This document shows positions 1 to 11,218 of a DNA stretch of 64,000 nt, piece by piece. The stretch lies in contig CAUYUJ010015704.1 of assembly GCA_963575745.1 (NCBI GenBank), positions 261,001-325,000 of the forward strand, read 5' to 3'. Made by a program: the position numbers and the translations under genes. The notes under the pieces are model-generated. The model was given only the letters and a program-made list of their open reading frames with translations. It had not been told where the DNA came from and ran no database searches. Each line of letters begins with the position of its first letter. The first letter of the stretch is position 1. Source of the stretch: Prorocentrum cordatum (taxonomy: Eukaryota > Sar > Dinophyceae > Prorocentrales > Prorocentraceae).

Positions 1-835
1 TGATGATGATGAGGAGGATGATGATGATGATGGTGATGATGATGATGATGATGATGGTGACGATGACGATGGTGATGATGATGATGATGGGGAGGAGGAT
101 GAGGAGGAGGAGGAGGAGGAGGAAGGGGAGGAGGAGGAGGGAGGAGGAGGAGGACGAGGAGGAGAAGGAGGGGGCGGAGGAGGAGGAGCAGGAGGAGGGG
201 GGGGGATGTGGAGGAAGAGGAGAAAAGGGGGAGGAAGAGGAAGAGGGAGGCCTCCCCCGAGAGCTCCGTTTATCCGATGGGGACCAATGCTTGCGCGGCG
301 TCGCAGTGCCGTTTGGCGAGTTATGTAGTCTGAACAGGAGGAGGAGAAGGAGCAGGAGAAGGAGGAGTGAGAGGAGGAGGAGGAGGAGGGGGGAGAGGAG
401 GAGGAGGAGGAGGAGGAGGAGGAGGCGAGGAGGAGGGGAGGGAGGAGGAGGAGGAGGAGGAGGAGGAGGAGGAGGGGGAGAAGAGAGGAGGAGGAGGAGG
501 AACATGATGAAGATGATGATGGTGATGGGGATGATGATGATGATGTGATGAGGAGGAGGAGGAGGATGAGGAGGAGGAGGAGGAGGAGGAGGAGGAGGAG
601 GAGGAGGTGTGGAGGAGGCGGAGGAGGAAGAGGAGGAGGAGGAGGGAAAGTGGGAGGAGAAGGAGGAGGAGGCGGAGGAAGAGGAAGAGGAGGATGAGAG
701 GGGAGGAAAAGGAGGAGGAGGGGAGGAATGGGGGCGGAGGGGGACGAGTGGGGGTAAAGGAGGGGACGATGGGGGGAGGAGGAAGAGTAGGGGGAGAGGA
801 GCAAGGGCAGGGGGAAAGAGGAGGACGAGGAAGAG
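1..835. repeat. GAT and GGA microsatellite tract
   Basis: Dense trinucleotide repeats: GAT/GATGAC units at 1-90, then GGA/GAGGAG purine runs almost to 835, broken by a short unique stretch around 245-340. The long Met-, Arg-, Glu- and His-rich open frames here on both strands follow from the triplet period and are not evidence of coding. Confidence 0.95.
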
Positions 836-1263
836 GTGTCGTGTTCGGCCGCCTCGGGCCGCCTGGGGGCGAGGAGCGCCCAAAAGCTTTTCGAACCACG
901 ACCGCGAAACTCGACGAATAACCGAAGCGCATTCAGCCATTCAACCTCCTCGTCGTTTGTTTGGCCGTTGCCCTGGGCGAAGCTAGAACCTAAGCGCGCG
1001 CGTAGCGCGCGCGTGGTTCTAGTGTATGTATGTATATATACATATATATATATATATACACGCACACACGGATTTACACTCGCCCCCCTCGCATATTTCA
1101 AACCATACATCTACCTATACATGTATGTATACGGTAATGCAACACAACACCGCGTACGTAGCATGTATATGTACAGGCATACACCACCTGTGTACAGTCT
1201 GTACCATAGGCGCTCTCTCTACATCTGAATCAACGACAGATGTGTATAGCAAGGGTGATCCCC
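836..1263. other. unique sequence without a recognised gene
   Basis: No homology or convincing codon pattern seen. It holds an alternating AT/GTAT microsatellite at about 1022-1066 and a short CGCGCG run at about 995-1012. Confidence 0.5.
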
Positions 1264-1500
1264 CAGTCGCCCCCCCAGGAGGCCACAGGATGCTCTGGGG
1301 AGCCTCAGAGGGGGCCCAGGAGGCACCAGGAGGCCCCAGGCGGGCCCAGGAAGGCCATGGGGGCTGCAGGAGGCTCCAGGAGGCCCATGAGGTTCCAGGG
1401 GGGGGGGGGGGGGCAGTGTGGGGGGGGGCGTGGGGGGGGCAGGAGGCCCCAGGAGGCCCTGGGAGGCGATGGCCAGAGCGGCTGTCGATCTGCTGCCCAG
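1264..1500. repeat. 11-bp minisatellite cluster (CCAGGAGGCCC type)
   Basis: Degenerate tandem units close to CCAGGAGGCCC with a period of about 11 bp, interrupted by long G runs at about 1398-1440. The reverse complement matches the CTTGGG clusters found elsewhere in the window, so this is one orientation of a dispersed family. Confidence 0.8.
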
Positions 1501-2085
1501 GCGGTCCAAGAGAGATTTTGATGCTCGTAGATGGCCCCATGACGGCCCCAACTGGACACACGAACCGTAAGAGCGGCTCCACGAGGACCCACGAGGTGGC
1601 GTCCAGAGGCAATGATCACGGATATCTGTCGGGTTTGTGTTCAGTCTGCTCGCCACAGCGCGACAGCAGTCCAACAGACATCCTCACAACCTCGCGCCCA
1701 CAAGTTGGCTTACTTCGAGTCCTATCACTCCTTCCCTCGTCCTGTCCTGCTGCTGCTCCTCATCGCCGTCGCCCTCATAACCTATTGTTCTGCTTGCCGA
1801 TTGTCCGCTTCGTTTTTCCACCATGAATTCGTCCAACCTGTTTTCATGGGTTCTGCCCCCGTCCGACACGGCGACGCAAAACAGGCTTCAACACAGCGTG
1901 CACGGCCAGGTGAGAGGCACCATGTCAGATGTGGTGCTGGCGCGCGCGAGTCTCCCTTGTCCCCCCCTCCTTCGCCCGAGGACTTCGTATCCAGAGCCTC
2001 GTGGCGTCCCCGGTCGCCATTCCATAGCTTGGAATTTGTGTTCCCAAGGAGCCGCCCAGGTGTTGTGCACCCACCCGCCCCGATT
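1501..2085. other. unique sequence without a recognised gene
   Basis: Mixed-composition sequence. The open frames here are short and resemble no family I know. Confidence 0.4.
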
Positions 2086-2537
2086 CGGAGAAGGAGGAAG
2101 AGGAAGAGGAAGTGGAGGAGGAGGGGGAGGAGTGGGAGAAGGACGAGGAAGAGGATGGTGAGAGGGATGATGAGGAGGGTGGTGAGGAGGAGCCGTTTGG
2201 ATGTAGGATGGAATGGCACGACTACACATGAGGAGCAGGGGCAGGAAGCAAGGGATGTTGATGATGATGGTTCATGATGATGACAATGATGACGATGATG
2301 CTGATGCTGACGTTGATGCTGATGATGCGGATGATGATACGTTTGATTATGAGGTTGATGATGATGATGATGTTGTTGATGACGATGATGCTGCTGATGA
2401 TAATGATGATGCTGAGGATGATTATGATGATGATGGCGATGATGACGCTGATGTTGCTGATGCTGGTGATGATGCTGATGCTGATGCTGATGCTGATGCT
2501 GATGCTGATGAGGATGATGCGAATGATGATGTTGATA

Positions 2538-2597
<60 letters not shown>

Positions 2598-2825
2598 TTG
2601 ATACTGAGGATGCTGACGATGGTATTGATACTGGTGTTGATGCTGATGTTGATGACGATGCTGCTGATGCTGGTGATGGTGATGATGATGAGGAGGAGGA
2701 GGAGGAGGAGGAGGACGAAGACGAGGACGAGGAGGAATAGAGAGAGGAGGATGATGATGATGAGGAGGAGGAGGAGGCGGAGGAGGCGGAGGAGGAGGAG
2801 GAGGAGGGACGATGAAGGGGAGCAA
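2086..2825. repeat. GGA and GAT/GCT trinucleotide arrays
   Basis: GGA-type purine repeats at 2086-2190, a long GAT array with GCT, GAC and GTT variants at about 2255-2690 including an uninterrupted GAT run at about 2538-2597, then GGA again to 2825. The Asp-rich plus-strand and His-rich minus-strand frames are translations of the repeat. Confidence 0.95.
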
Positions 2826-2934
2826 GAAGAGAGACCTACAGAGAAAGCTGGGGGAGGGAATGGTGGAGGAGAACGAGGAGGATGTAGGTGGGGGATTCGG
2901 ACGAGCCGTTGCGCCTGGGCACCGACTCGCCCCC

Positions 2935-3500
2935 TTCAGGAAGTTTCAGGAGGCCCCAGGAGGTTCCAAGGGGGGTGAACCCTGAGCAGGCAGCCCAGGC
3001 GTCCAGGAACCCACAACCCCGTCGGAAAATGCAGGGCGGCGGAGTTATGCGCCGACGTCGCTTTTCGATGGAACAATCGACGTCTGCACATGATCCATGT
3101 TTTAGAGCGCCCAGCGCCGCGGAGCCAGGGGCGGGAGCAGCGGGCCCAGGAGATCCAGGAGCTCCCAGGAGGTCCCAGGACGTCCCAACAGTTCCCAGGA
3201 GGTCCCAGGAGGGTCCAAGAAGCTCTTGGAGGCTCCAGGATGCCTTGGGAGGTTCCAGGAGTCCTTGGGGACCCGAAGTATTTGGGAAGTTCCAGCAGGC
3301 CACATCACGCCCCAGGAGGCGCGAGAAGGCCCCAGGAGATCCCAGGAGGCACCAGAAGGCACCTGGAGGGTTCAGGAATCCCCAGGACGCTCCAGGAAGC
3401 TCCAGCAGCCCCCCTCCCCCCCCAGGAGGCCCCAGCAAGCTTCGGAAGCCCCAGGAGGCCCCCTCCCCTAGGAGGCGCCAGGACGCCCCAGGTGGCCCAG
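2935..3500. repeat. 11-bp minisatellite cluster (CCAGGAGGCCC type)
   Basis: The longest cluster in this orientation: dozens of degenerate units built on CCCAGGAGGTC and CCAGGAGGCCC at a period near 11 bp, with a unique insert at about 2990-3130. Confidence 0.8.
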
Positions 3501-5675
3501 GAACATTCAAGATGATATCCCGTCTTGGTCGATCGCACGGGAGGGAGGGAGGAGGGGGGGGAGGGAAGGAGGTCGGTCGGGCACAGCTTGGAGGCGGACG
3601 CCTACTATGATGTCTTGTCGGACTGCCGCACGCCCTTCGCGCGGCCGCCGCGTACCTCCCCCCTCTGGAAGAGGACGCTGGAAGCTCTACCCCCTGGTAC
3701 CCCTTGGGGTGGACTAGGGTCGATATATGGAGCCGAAAGTGGACAGCGAACCAAGCCTGTCCCGCCCGCGAGGCACTCCTTTGGTGCCTCCGTCGGATCG
3801 CCTCGAATCGGAGGGAGCAGGGAGGAGGAGCACTGCGTTGTGAGGTGCGTGTCAACTCAGGCCTGGGCCCATTCCGATTTGGTCGATCCGTTTAAATATC
3901 AATTCCAGCCTGCCTGATCATATTCGATTCCGATATTCTGACGATCCAGTGCGGGCCGATGTTTGCATGGCGTTGTTATGCACCTTGGTGCGGCCGATCG
4001 AAGTCGCTTTCGATTATGTGCCGATGTATCCCGACCCGACGCGCATTTCTAAGTGATTCGATTTCCAGAATCGACGCCGGTTGGTGCTACCCTGGCCCAC
4101 CAGAGGCTGCCCCAGCAGGACACTACCTCGCGCTGGCGTTCGACGGCGAGCTGCTCGGAGGTTGGACTCCGCCCCGTACGTTGGCTCCTACGTTGGCTCC
4201 TTGCGCTTCTGCACAGTTGGCAGTGCCGACGCTGGCAGTCCCGACGAAGGGGAACTCCAGATGGAGATCGAGTCCAGCTCGAGCTGGGCGGAGGCCCTTG
4301 ATGCGCGCACCGGGCCGAGTCACCGACCGTGTACGGCGCTCATGGCTCTCAATGGCTCGGGCGGGATGGGCCCCCGTGATCAGGCATTTCAGTGTTCAGC
4401 CGGATTGTCCCCGACGACCTGGGGCTCACCATCCTTGACATGCATGGGGCGAGGCGGCCTGCGTAGCCGACAGAGGGCGACGAATGTGACTGTGCCTTTA
4501 GATCATCAAGTTTCGCGGGCACTCACGGCCAGGAACTGTGTGGAAGTCGGGCATACACGTGAGTGCTGATCCCGCTGACTGCATCAGTTGAGCAGCAACG
4601 TCCACGTGCTCCACCTATAGTCTTGTGTGCGCCCACTGCCAGCATCTTTTGTTGTAGAAATGATGTGGCGGCTAGTCGGATCCTCTCAGCAGAACATGTG
4701 GCAATTGTTTGTGAAGGGGCGGTTCGTAGAGCACTTCCATGCAGCTGTCCTGTAGCGGGGCCCGGTCAGCAGAGCACCCGATCTGAATCTCCCACGGTCG
4801 GTTCCTGTGCGTTTTGCGCATGGGGGGCCAACAAGGGCACGACGGACTGCCTTGAACACCAGATTCGATCGGTGCCGCTTGTGTTGTTTCACCTCTTCTG
4901 TGCCTGGGCCCGCCGATGTATTGGCTCAAGCTAGTATTGCGCACGTGCCCGCGCGATCGACCGTTTTCACACTTTCCATTCCTTCCACCAGAAAAGTGTC
5001 TGCCTTCATATTTACCTCTTGCATCCATGTCTCTAGTTTTCCTCCCTCCTCCGCCTCCTCTTTCTCTTCCTCCTCCTCCTCCTCCTCCTCCTCCTCCTCC
5101 TCCTCCTTCCCCCCCCCCGCGCCGCCAGGTGGCTGGACCCAGGCGGCCTCCAGCACTGGTCGGAGGGTGGCTCTGTCGACCAGGACCCAGCGATGTCGGT
5201 CGGGGTTTTTGGGGGGACATTTGCGCGTTCCCGCTTCTCCTTCCTCTTCCCCTCCCTCTTCCCCGCCTTTCCTCCCGTTTTCCTCCGCCCTCCTCCCTCT
5301 CTCTCTCAGCGCACGGGCGAGGTTTCACGTCCGGAGGTTTCGCACCCGTGGTTTTCGTCGCTGCCCCCCAAGCAAATGCAAAACGACGAAAGGGCCAACC
5401 AGCAACAGGCGAGCCCGCACCCCGGAGGGTGCGGCGTGCACGCACGCGGGGCGTCGATGGCGTTGCGCTTGGGGGGGAGTTGTAAAATAACGCCCCTTCG
5501 AGGCAGCTGCGGCCCTCCGTGGTGTTTTTCGTTTGTCGTGGGCCCATCGTGGAGGTTTTGCGCCGCCGCGGGTCAGAACGGACCCCAAGAGGGGCTTGGG
5601 GACCGATGCTTAGTGGATTCTGGCGGGAATGCGTCCCAGGATGAATTTCGAACACCCAGAAAAATATCGAAATAG
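3501..5675. other. low-information region, no recognised gene
   Basis: Contains a short GGA-rich stretch (3540-3575), a CTC/CCT run (about 5042-5110) and otherwise unique sequence. Several open frames of 100-330 codons overlap on both strands, but none shows a recognisable motif. Confidence 0.4.
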
Positions 5676-6723
5676 TGTCTGTCCGTCATCTATGCACACC
5701 AACGCGGTCGAGTCCGCGGCTCTCGCCGTTTTGAGATCCAGAGAGGCGTCAAACAGGGAGACGTCCTGAGCCCGCTGCTCTTCAACGCGGGGGTCGATGC
5801 AGCGCTGCGAGTGTGGAAGAACCGCGTGAGAGGGAAAGGTGTTCTCGCTGATGACGGAGACCCCCTGACAAGCATCAGATACGCGGACGACATCATGATT
5901 TTCGCAACGTCACGCAGTGATCTCATCATCATGGCCACAGCGCTAAAGGAGGAGCTTGCGAAAGTAGGTTTCAGCCTGAACGCCAGAAAGACCAAGGTGC
6001 TGACGACTTCGGACGACAACGACGTGGTCCCGCTTGACCTCGGAGAACAGCCCGTGGGAATCCTCACTGGCGACATGGCCCACAAGTACTTGGGGAGGAA
6101 ATTATGCGGCAACCTGCGCGCAAGGAATTCCCACGAGCTGGGCCACCGGATGCAGATCGCGTGGATGCGGTTTCATAAACACCGTGACATCTTGACCAAC
6201 AGGCACCTGAGCATATACTCCCGGTTCAAGTTTTTCAACACGGTGATCACGCCAACGATTCTGTTTGGCCTCGCGTCGCATGCGATGGCACGGGCGCGGA
6301 TGTGTTCTTTGGACGCACTGCAGCGGCGAATGCTTCGAAAAATCGCTGGTTGGACCCGCCTTGTGGACGAGCCGTGGGAGGACGCAATGCGAAGGATGCG
6401 ATTGAAAGTCGTTTCAGCCTTAATGAAATACCCGGTGGAAGACTGGAGCGCCCGCTGAGCTGCTGCGCAGGCAGTTTAGAATAGCTTATCGAGTGGGCAG
6501 TATGATTGATAGCTGGCCTGCAAGATTATCTCGTTGGCATCCCCCTACAACTTTTCCTGGGGCTGGACGTGGACGTGGGCGACCCGCAGTGAGATGGGAT
6601 GACTATTGGCGAAGGTTCTCGAACACTTATTTTGGAACAGACTGGCTAGAAGCGGCACTGACCAATGATTTTGCAACGCACGAAGACGACTTCGTGCAAT
6701 TTCCAATCGAGCACCAACAGTGA
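5676..6723 (+). pseudogene. LINE-type reverse transcriptase fragment
   Basis: The 3' part of a non-LTR retrotransposon reverse transcriptase. In frame from just after a stop at 5673-5675 the translation shows R-G-V-K-Q-G-D-V-L-S-P-L-L-F-N (about 5739-5786), then R-Y-A-D-D (YADD at 5880-5891, both catalytic aspartates present), then the usual thumb region with M-A-H-K-Y-L-G. The frame ends at 6456-6458. The neighbouring frame continues from about 6451 (P-A-E-L-L-R-R-Q-F) to 6723 and carries the C-terminal signature of these proteins, G-R-G-R-P-A-V-R-W-D-D followed by D-D-F-V-Q-F, so one base has been lost or gained near 6447-6455. The endonuclease and N-terminal RT motifs are missing upstream. 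This is a 5'-truncated, frameshifted copy. Family assignment is by RT motifs from general knowledge. Confidence 0.88.
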
Positions 6724-7603
6724 TGCTCGAAGTCTCACACAGTCGCGCCCGATCCTGGGCCGAGCTTTGACTCGATCGGACTGCGTGCTTGCCGTCGCTG
6801 CAGCGAAGTGTCGAGTGAAGTGTCGCTCAAGTGCCGCCCCCCCGCGGCCCGACACGTGAAACCCGTCGCATTCGCTACAATTGTATGGTGTTAGAGATTT
6901 GCTGGGTGATAAGGGCAGAATAGTAGGTTCGTAGGAACATTCTAAATTTGGATGTTTCTTAGTGGCCCTCCCGGCTTCCAAAGGGCCCCCCATGGAAGCG
7001 CCTTTCTGGGGGCACCTTCTCTCGTCCAAGGAGGGCCGCCCCGCCGCGCCCCCCCCCCCCCCCCCCCCCCCCCGACTCGCGCCGCGAATTTGCGGGCGCC
7101 CACGAGGGGGGAGGGGGGGGGGCGACGGGGGGGGGGGGTGGGATCTGGAGGAGGAGGAGGAGGAGGATGAGGTGGAGGAGTAAGATGAGGAGGAGAAGGT
7201 GCCACGCGCAGCTGCGCAGTCAATTTCGCAGCCTCAGCCAGGGGGGTCCAGTTTCGCGAGACCGTGCAGAGCTGACGGCACCGACCGTTCGATGAACCTT
7301 CTGCGCCAGGCCACTCGCGAGGAGAAAAAGGCGTTGAAATATAGCGTTCTGGCTGGTTTACCAGGGTGGTGGATTCGGAATGGCGCCCGCCAGATTGGAG
7401 AATCAGTCGGGGTGCTCATTGCGCACGGTACGTGGCTCAAACCTAATGCGCATCCAGGAAAGATATCCGACCACGTCGACCCAGGTTTCGACGTAGCGCC
7501 CCCCGAGATCCGAAAGGCGCGGCCCAACCTGAGCACGAACCAATCGTCGGAACTGCGTGCTGCCAGCTGCGAGGACGGAGGCTCCAGGCGCGTCTACGCG
7601 GCG
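6724..7603. other. no recognised gene; C/G homopolymer stretch
   Basis: Mostly unique sequence. Long C runs at about 7048-7072, followed by G runs to about 7140 and a GGA stretch (7146-7200). An open frame from 7199 continues into the next region without recognisable motifs. Confidence 0.4.
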
Positions 7604-8184
7604 TCCAAAGCCAACCATGGAGGCGCGATGTTCTTCTCCGAGCAGAGCTACACAAGGGCGCCAGGCTGGTTCGCAACGATGAGGCATTCACAATATTGCG
7701 GATGACCTGCGACACGAATGCGGCGTGGATGTCAGTTGGCAACCGCGACATTCACGGCGCGAAACAGTTCAATATTTTGAGAGAGCCGGCGAGTGGATAA
7801 TTCCAACGTCATGCGGGCGCCTTGGAGCACGCTGCGCAGATCGCTGCGGCAACGCAGCGCGCTGGAAACGCAAGGGCGCGTGGACGTGGAAGCAAGCCCG
7901 TTGGCGGACGCAAGACGGCCCAACAGGCGAAACAAATCTTTGCAAACAGGAACAAGGGGAGGGCATTGCAATTTGTTGACTGCACTCGTCCAAGCAAAGC
8001 ACGGTCATCGGAAAGCCTCGACATGCCGAGCGACAAGCTCGAAACCATGAATGTGGCGTTGCCAGATGACGGAGAGGACGATTTGGTAAAGATCGCGCAC
8101 GGGAGGTTAGCGCGGACTGAGCACACCAAGACGTCGCAAACCATGAAACAAGTATGTCGCAATGAGCAAGGGAATATCAGTTAG
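7604..8184 (+). pseudogene. decayed coding sequence of unknown family
   Basis: A single reading frame runs from about 7604 to the stop at 8182-8184, broken only by an in-frame TAA at 7798-7800. Before the stop the translation has protein-like composition (L-V-R-N-D-E-A-F-T-I-L-R-M and N-R-D-I-H-G-A-K-Q-F-N). After it comes a basic stretch, then an acidic segment (L-P-D-D-G-E-D-D-L-V). Base composition is closer to the LINE and Copia remnants than to the surrounding repeats, so a retroelement origin is plausible, but I do not recognise the family. Confidence 0.35.
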
Positions 8185-8735
8185 ACCGCGCGACTATGCC
8201 ATGTTGGACGAGGACCTCTGACATTTGTTCAGCGACACACCTGAGGGAAGAGAGCCCCTGGGAGCACTCGAGGGCCAACGCGACGGCGACGGCTTTTACG
8301 GCCGATCTGAATATATACGCAATTTGCATTCCGCCGTTCCAAGGCCGTGAACGGGGTCGCTTCGGCGCAAGGGGGGCCGATGGCCCGGGGGAACTTGCGC
8401 AGTTGCCAGGGCAATCTTGGCCTGAACATGGGAGTGCTGCAGCGTCGAAGCGGCCGAGGTCACTGGCAAAAGTGGAGCCGCAGGCTGCGTCAAAATGCCG
8501 GGGCTAGTTAAAGTGCGCCAGGAGTGGGGGGGGAGAGCATCTGGAAGCCAGCGGAAGGAACGGGGGGGCAAGGTTAGGGATCGCGGATGATATTTTATAC
8601 GTGGCCCTCCGAAGAGGGGAACAGCGGGGGCGCCGGCGGTCTGCGAGGAACTGAAGAAGCCCGCCGCGGGCGCATAATTTTTCAAGCTATGCAGAGAGCC
8701 CGCCGCAGGCGCCAATTTTTGTGTCAAAATAGTGT
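8185..8735. other. unique sequence without a recognised gene
   Basis: No family recognised on either strand. It grades into the satellite that follows. Confidence 0.4.
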
Positions 8736-9430
8736 GGGTGGGTTGCGGGTTGGGTCGCAGGCGGGCCCCAAGTGGGTCGACGGTGGGTCGCGGGTGGGTC
8801 GCGGGCCGGTTCGCGGGCGGGTCGCGGGCGGGTCGCGGGCGGGTCGCGGGTGAGCCGCGGTTCGGTCGCGAGCGCGTCGCGGGGTGGGTCGCGGGTGGGT
8901 CGCGGGCGGGTCGCGGGGCGGGTCGCGGGCGGGTCGCTGGGCGGGTCGCGGGCCGCGAAGGAAGCGGAACTTGCGCCGTGGATCCCCACTTGAGCCTCGC
9001 ACCCAGAGACAGTGAATGACCGTGCGGCCCCCTCACTCTGACTGAGTGGGTCGCGGGGTGGGTCGCGCGCTGGTCGCGGGGTGGCTCCTGGGCGGGTCGC
9101 GGCGCGGGTCGCGGGTGGGTCGCGGGATGCGTCGCGGGGTGGGTCGCGGGTGTGTCGCGGGTGGGTCGCGGGCGGGTCGCGGGGCGGGTCGCGGGGTGGG
9201 TCGGTGGGGTGGGTCGCGGGGTGGTTGGCGGGGTGGATCGCTGGTTGGGTCGCGGGGCGGGCGGCGGGGCGGGTCGCGGGGCGGGTCGCGGGCGGGTCGC
9301 GGGCGTGTCGACGACAGCGAACAAACGACAACGCAACGACGCAACAATCAAAACCGCCACCGCGGATCACCGCTTCCGCCGCGCACCCTGTGACAATGAA
9401 TGCCCGTTCGGCCCCCTCGCTTTGACGTGA
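8736..9430. repeat. 11-bp GGGTCGCGGGC satellite in a duplicated higher-order unit
   Basis: Two arrays (about 8738-8955 and 9045-9308) of an 11-bp unit GGGTCGCGGGC/T. Each array is followed by a related non-repeat segment: 8956-9044 and 9309-9430 share CCGTGGATCCCC-like, CAGTGAATG-like and CGGCCCCCTC blocks. So the arrays plus tails form a two-copy higher-order repeat. Open frames on both strands (Arg/Pro/Ala-rich) result from the repeat. Confidence 0.9.
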
Positions 9431-9541
9431 GCGCGGCTCGTTGCGAACGTTGCGCCGGCTGGGATAACGGGATTTTCACGCGCGCTGAGCGGGGGGAAAG
9501 ATTGGCGCGGCGGCGCGCCGAACAGACTGCGCGGTGGTAGG

Positions 9542-9629
9542 AATGGGGGGCCCTAGCAAAGGAAGCCCATGAAGTGCCCGCGAGGGTAGAAATGGGGGGC
9601 CCTAGCAAAGGAAGCCCATGAAGTGCCCG
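9542..9629. repeat. identical 39-bp direct repeat, 49-bp period
   Basis: Positions 9542-9580 and 9591-9629 are identical; a 10-bp spacer separates them. No flanking gene recognised. Confidence 0.9.
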
Positions 9630-9639
9630 TGAGTGACCG

Positions 9640-10079
9640 AGAATGCAGGGTGGAAACCACCCCGTTTACCGTTTATTTTGGGATCAACAACGCTATCGGA
9701 CGGCCGATCGCGGGAATTCGCCGGCCCCGCTAAACCGGGGGGAGCTTCCGAGAGCGAATAATTATTCAGACAGTGCTTGCTTGCATTTAGGGGTTCTTCT
9801 TTTGCTCAACCATATCAGGGTGACTGGCGGCTTCCGCGGGCGACGCCGCCCGTCGCCGCCGCCGCCGTCGCCGTCGCTGTCGCTGCCGCTCGGGGCGAGC
9901 GGCGGCTTCTGCGGGCGGCGCCGCTCGTCGCCGCCGTCGCCGTCGCATGGGCCCCTTTTCTCCGGGGGGATTTGAGTGTAACCCCCCCCGGGGTTGCCCG
10001 TTCTTTTTTTTTTTCGCATGGCAAATTGAATGTGATTCTGCCCCATCGCCCATCTTAAAAATTAACACGCGCCCTCGGG
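9640..10079. other. no recognised gene; GC triplet repeat
   Basis: Includes a two-copy block (about 9828-9890 and 9895-9950) with GGCGGCTTC followed by GCGGGCG and runs of CGC/CGT triplets. Otherwise unique. Confidence 0.4.
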
Positions 10080-11054
10080 CAGGCCGGCATTGGCGCCCCC
10101 CGTCACCCTCTGCAGAACACCCTGCACGCGCGCGCTCTCTTTTCTGAAATTATCAGTTTTCAAGAATCCCTTGCCGAGAGAAAATGCGAAGTGCACGCGC
10201 GCGCGTCGTTGCGCGCGAAGTGCACGCGCGCATCGAAAACCTTGCGTTTCGCGGGGGTTGGACAACCGGGCGTCGACAAGCACGAAGAAAACATGGCTTC
10301 GCAGCGCGCGTTGCATTTACATGAACAGAGCTGGGACGAAGTGCGCGCGCGTCGCCGCGCACGCATGTCGAAGTTCTTCAAAAATTGGTGCATTCGTTGC
10401 GGTGTCGAAATCGAGCAACCAAAACGCGCGCGTGCATGCCTGGCTTCGCAATGCCGTTTTATCAATATAGAAAGACGCTTGCGCTCGCGCACTTGCGAAT
10501 ACTCCGGAAAACGATTGGTGTTCCAAAATTTTCATAACTGCTACCAAACGGGGCTTCGCGCGCGCATGTCGAAATCGCTTGAACGCCCTCGCGCGCGAGC
10601 TGTCGCGCGAATCCCTTGCAAATCACGGGGCGAAGTGCGCGCGCGCGCGCCGTCGCGCGCGCGCCGAAATCCTTCCAGAACGCCGGGTGTCGCAAGGATT
10701 TCGAAATCGAGCGTCGCGAAGCCATGGAACAACACATGGCTTCGCAACGACAGTTTTCATGCAACCTTGCATCCCTCTTGCGGGTTCTGAAGGAGACCAT
10801 CGCTTCTTCAACGTGTCCATGGAATTATGCCGCGCGGGCCTCTCGCGCCGCATGTCGAAATCATTCGAACGCCCTCGCGCGCGTGCGGCTGGGGGCTTTC
10901 TCGCGCGCGCTGCCGCGAGAAGCCAGCGCATAACGCAAGGGGAAGCGCGCGCGTCGCATCGCGCGCGCGCCGAAATTTCCCAAGAGCCCGAGGCGTCGCA
11001 AGGATGTCCAAACCGAGCGTTGCGATGCCGCAACGACAGCTTTCGCGCGGCAGA
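10080..11054 (+). repeat. GCGC-hairpin interspersed repeat, left part
   Basis: Part of a repeat family of roughly 950 bp also seen at 18103-20030 and 24470-27300. Hallmarks are GAAGTGCGCGCGCG...CGCGCGCATGTCGAAATCC blocks (about 10185, 10338, 10630 and 10944), in which CG-dinucleotide arms flank a short centre and could form hairpins, and blocks with CATGGCTTCGCAACGACAG. The region ends exactly at 11054, where a retroelement has been inserted; the other half of the interrupted unit resumes at 18103. Confidence 0.75.
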
Positions 11055-11162
11055 TGATACGAGGCACGCTCGGCGGGGGGAACCCCTGGGGAGGACCCGT
11101 CAGAGCGGACCGAGGGTAGTGCAGGCCAGCGTGAGCGGGAGCCTCAGTAGTCGTCTTGGCTC
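11055..11162 (+). repeat. split direct repeat A1 (left terminus)
   Basis: 108 bp, the left terminus of the retroelement, paired with 17791-17898. Differences are single transitions near positions 6 and 17 of the repeat and at a few later sites. The gag-like ATG lies 57 bp downstream. Confidence 0.92.
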
Positions 11163-11165
11163 AAG
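11145..11165 (+). promoter_or_regulatory. spliced-leader-like 21-mer at the A1 end
   Basis: This 21-mer matches 17 of 21 positions of the dinoflagellate spliced leader as I know it, including an exact TTGGCTCAAG tail. The final AAG lies outside the A repeat proper and is absent in A2. It could be a relict leader, a trans-splice acceptor context or chance. Low certainty. Confidence 0.3.
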
Positions 11166-11218
11166 CACCGAGTTGAGTTCAAGGCAGAGTGCCAGCCCTG
11201 CGCCCGCGCCGCCCCCCT

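Noticed and set aside
1782-2825. 347-codon His-rich minus-strand frame
   Set aside because: Antisense of the GAT array.
4915-4930. Leader-like tail TTGGCTCAAG
   Set aside because: Only the last ten bases match; expected by chance at this length in 64 kb, and no gene follows.
9542-9629. Possible attachment-site or target-site duplication
   Set aside because: A 39-bp identical pair with only 10 bp between copies is a plain tandem duplication; nothing is inserted between them.
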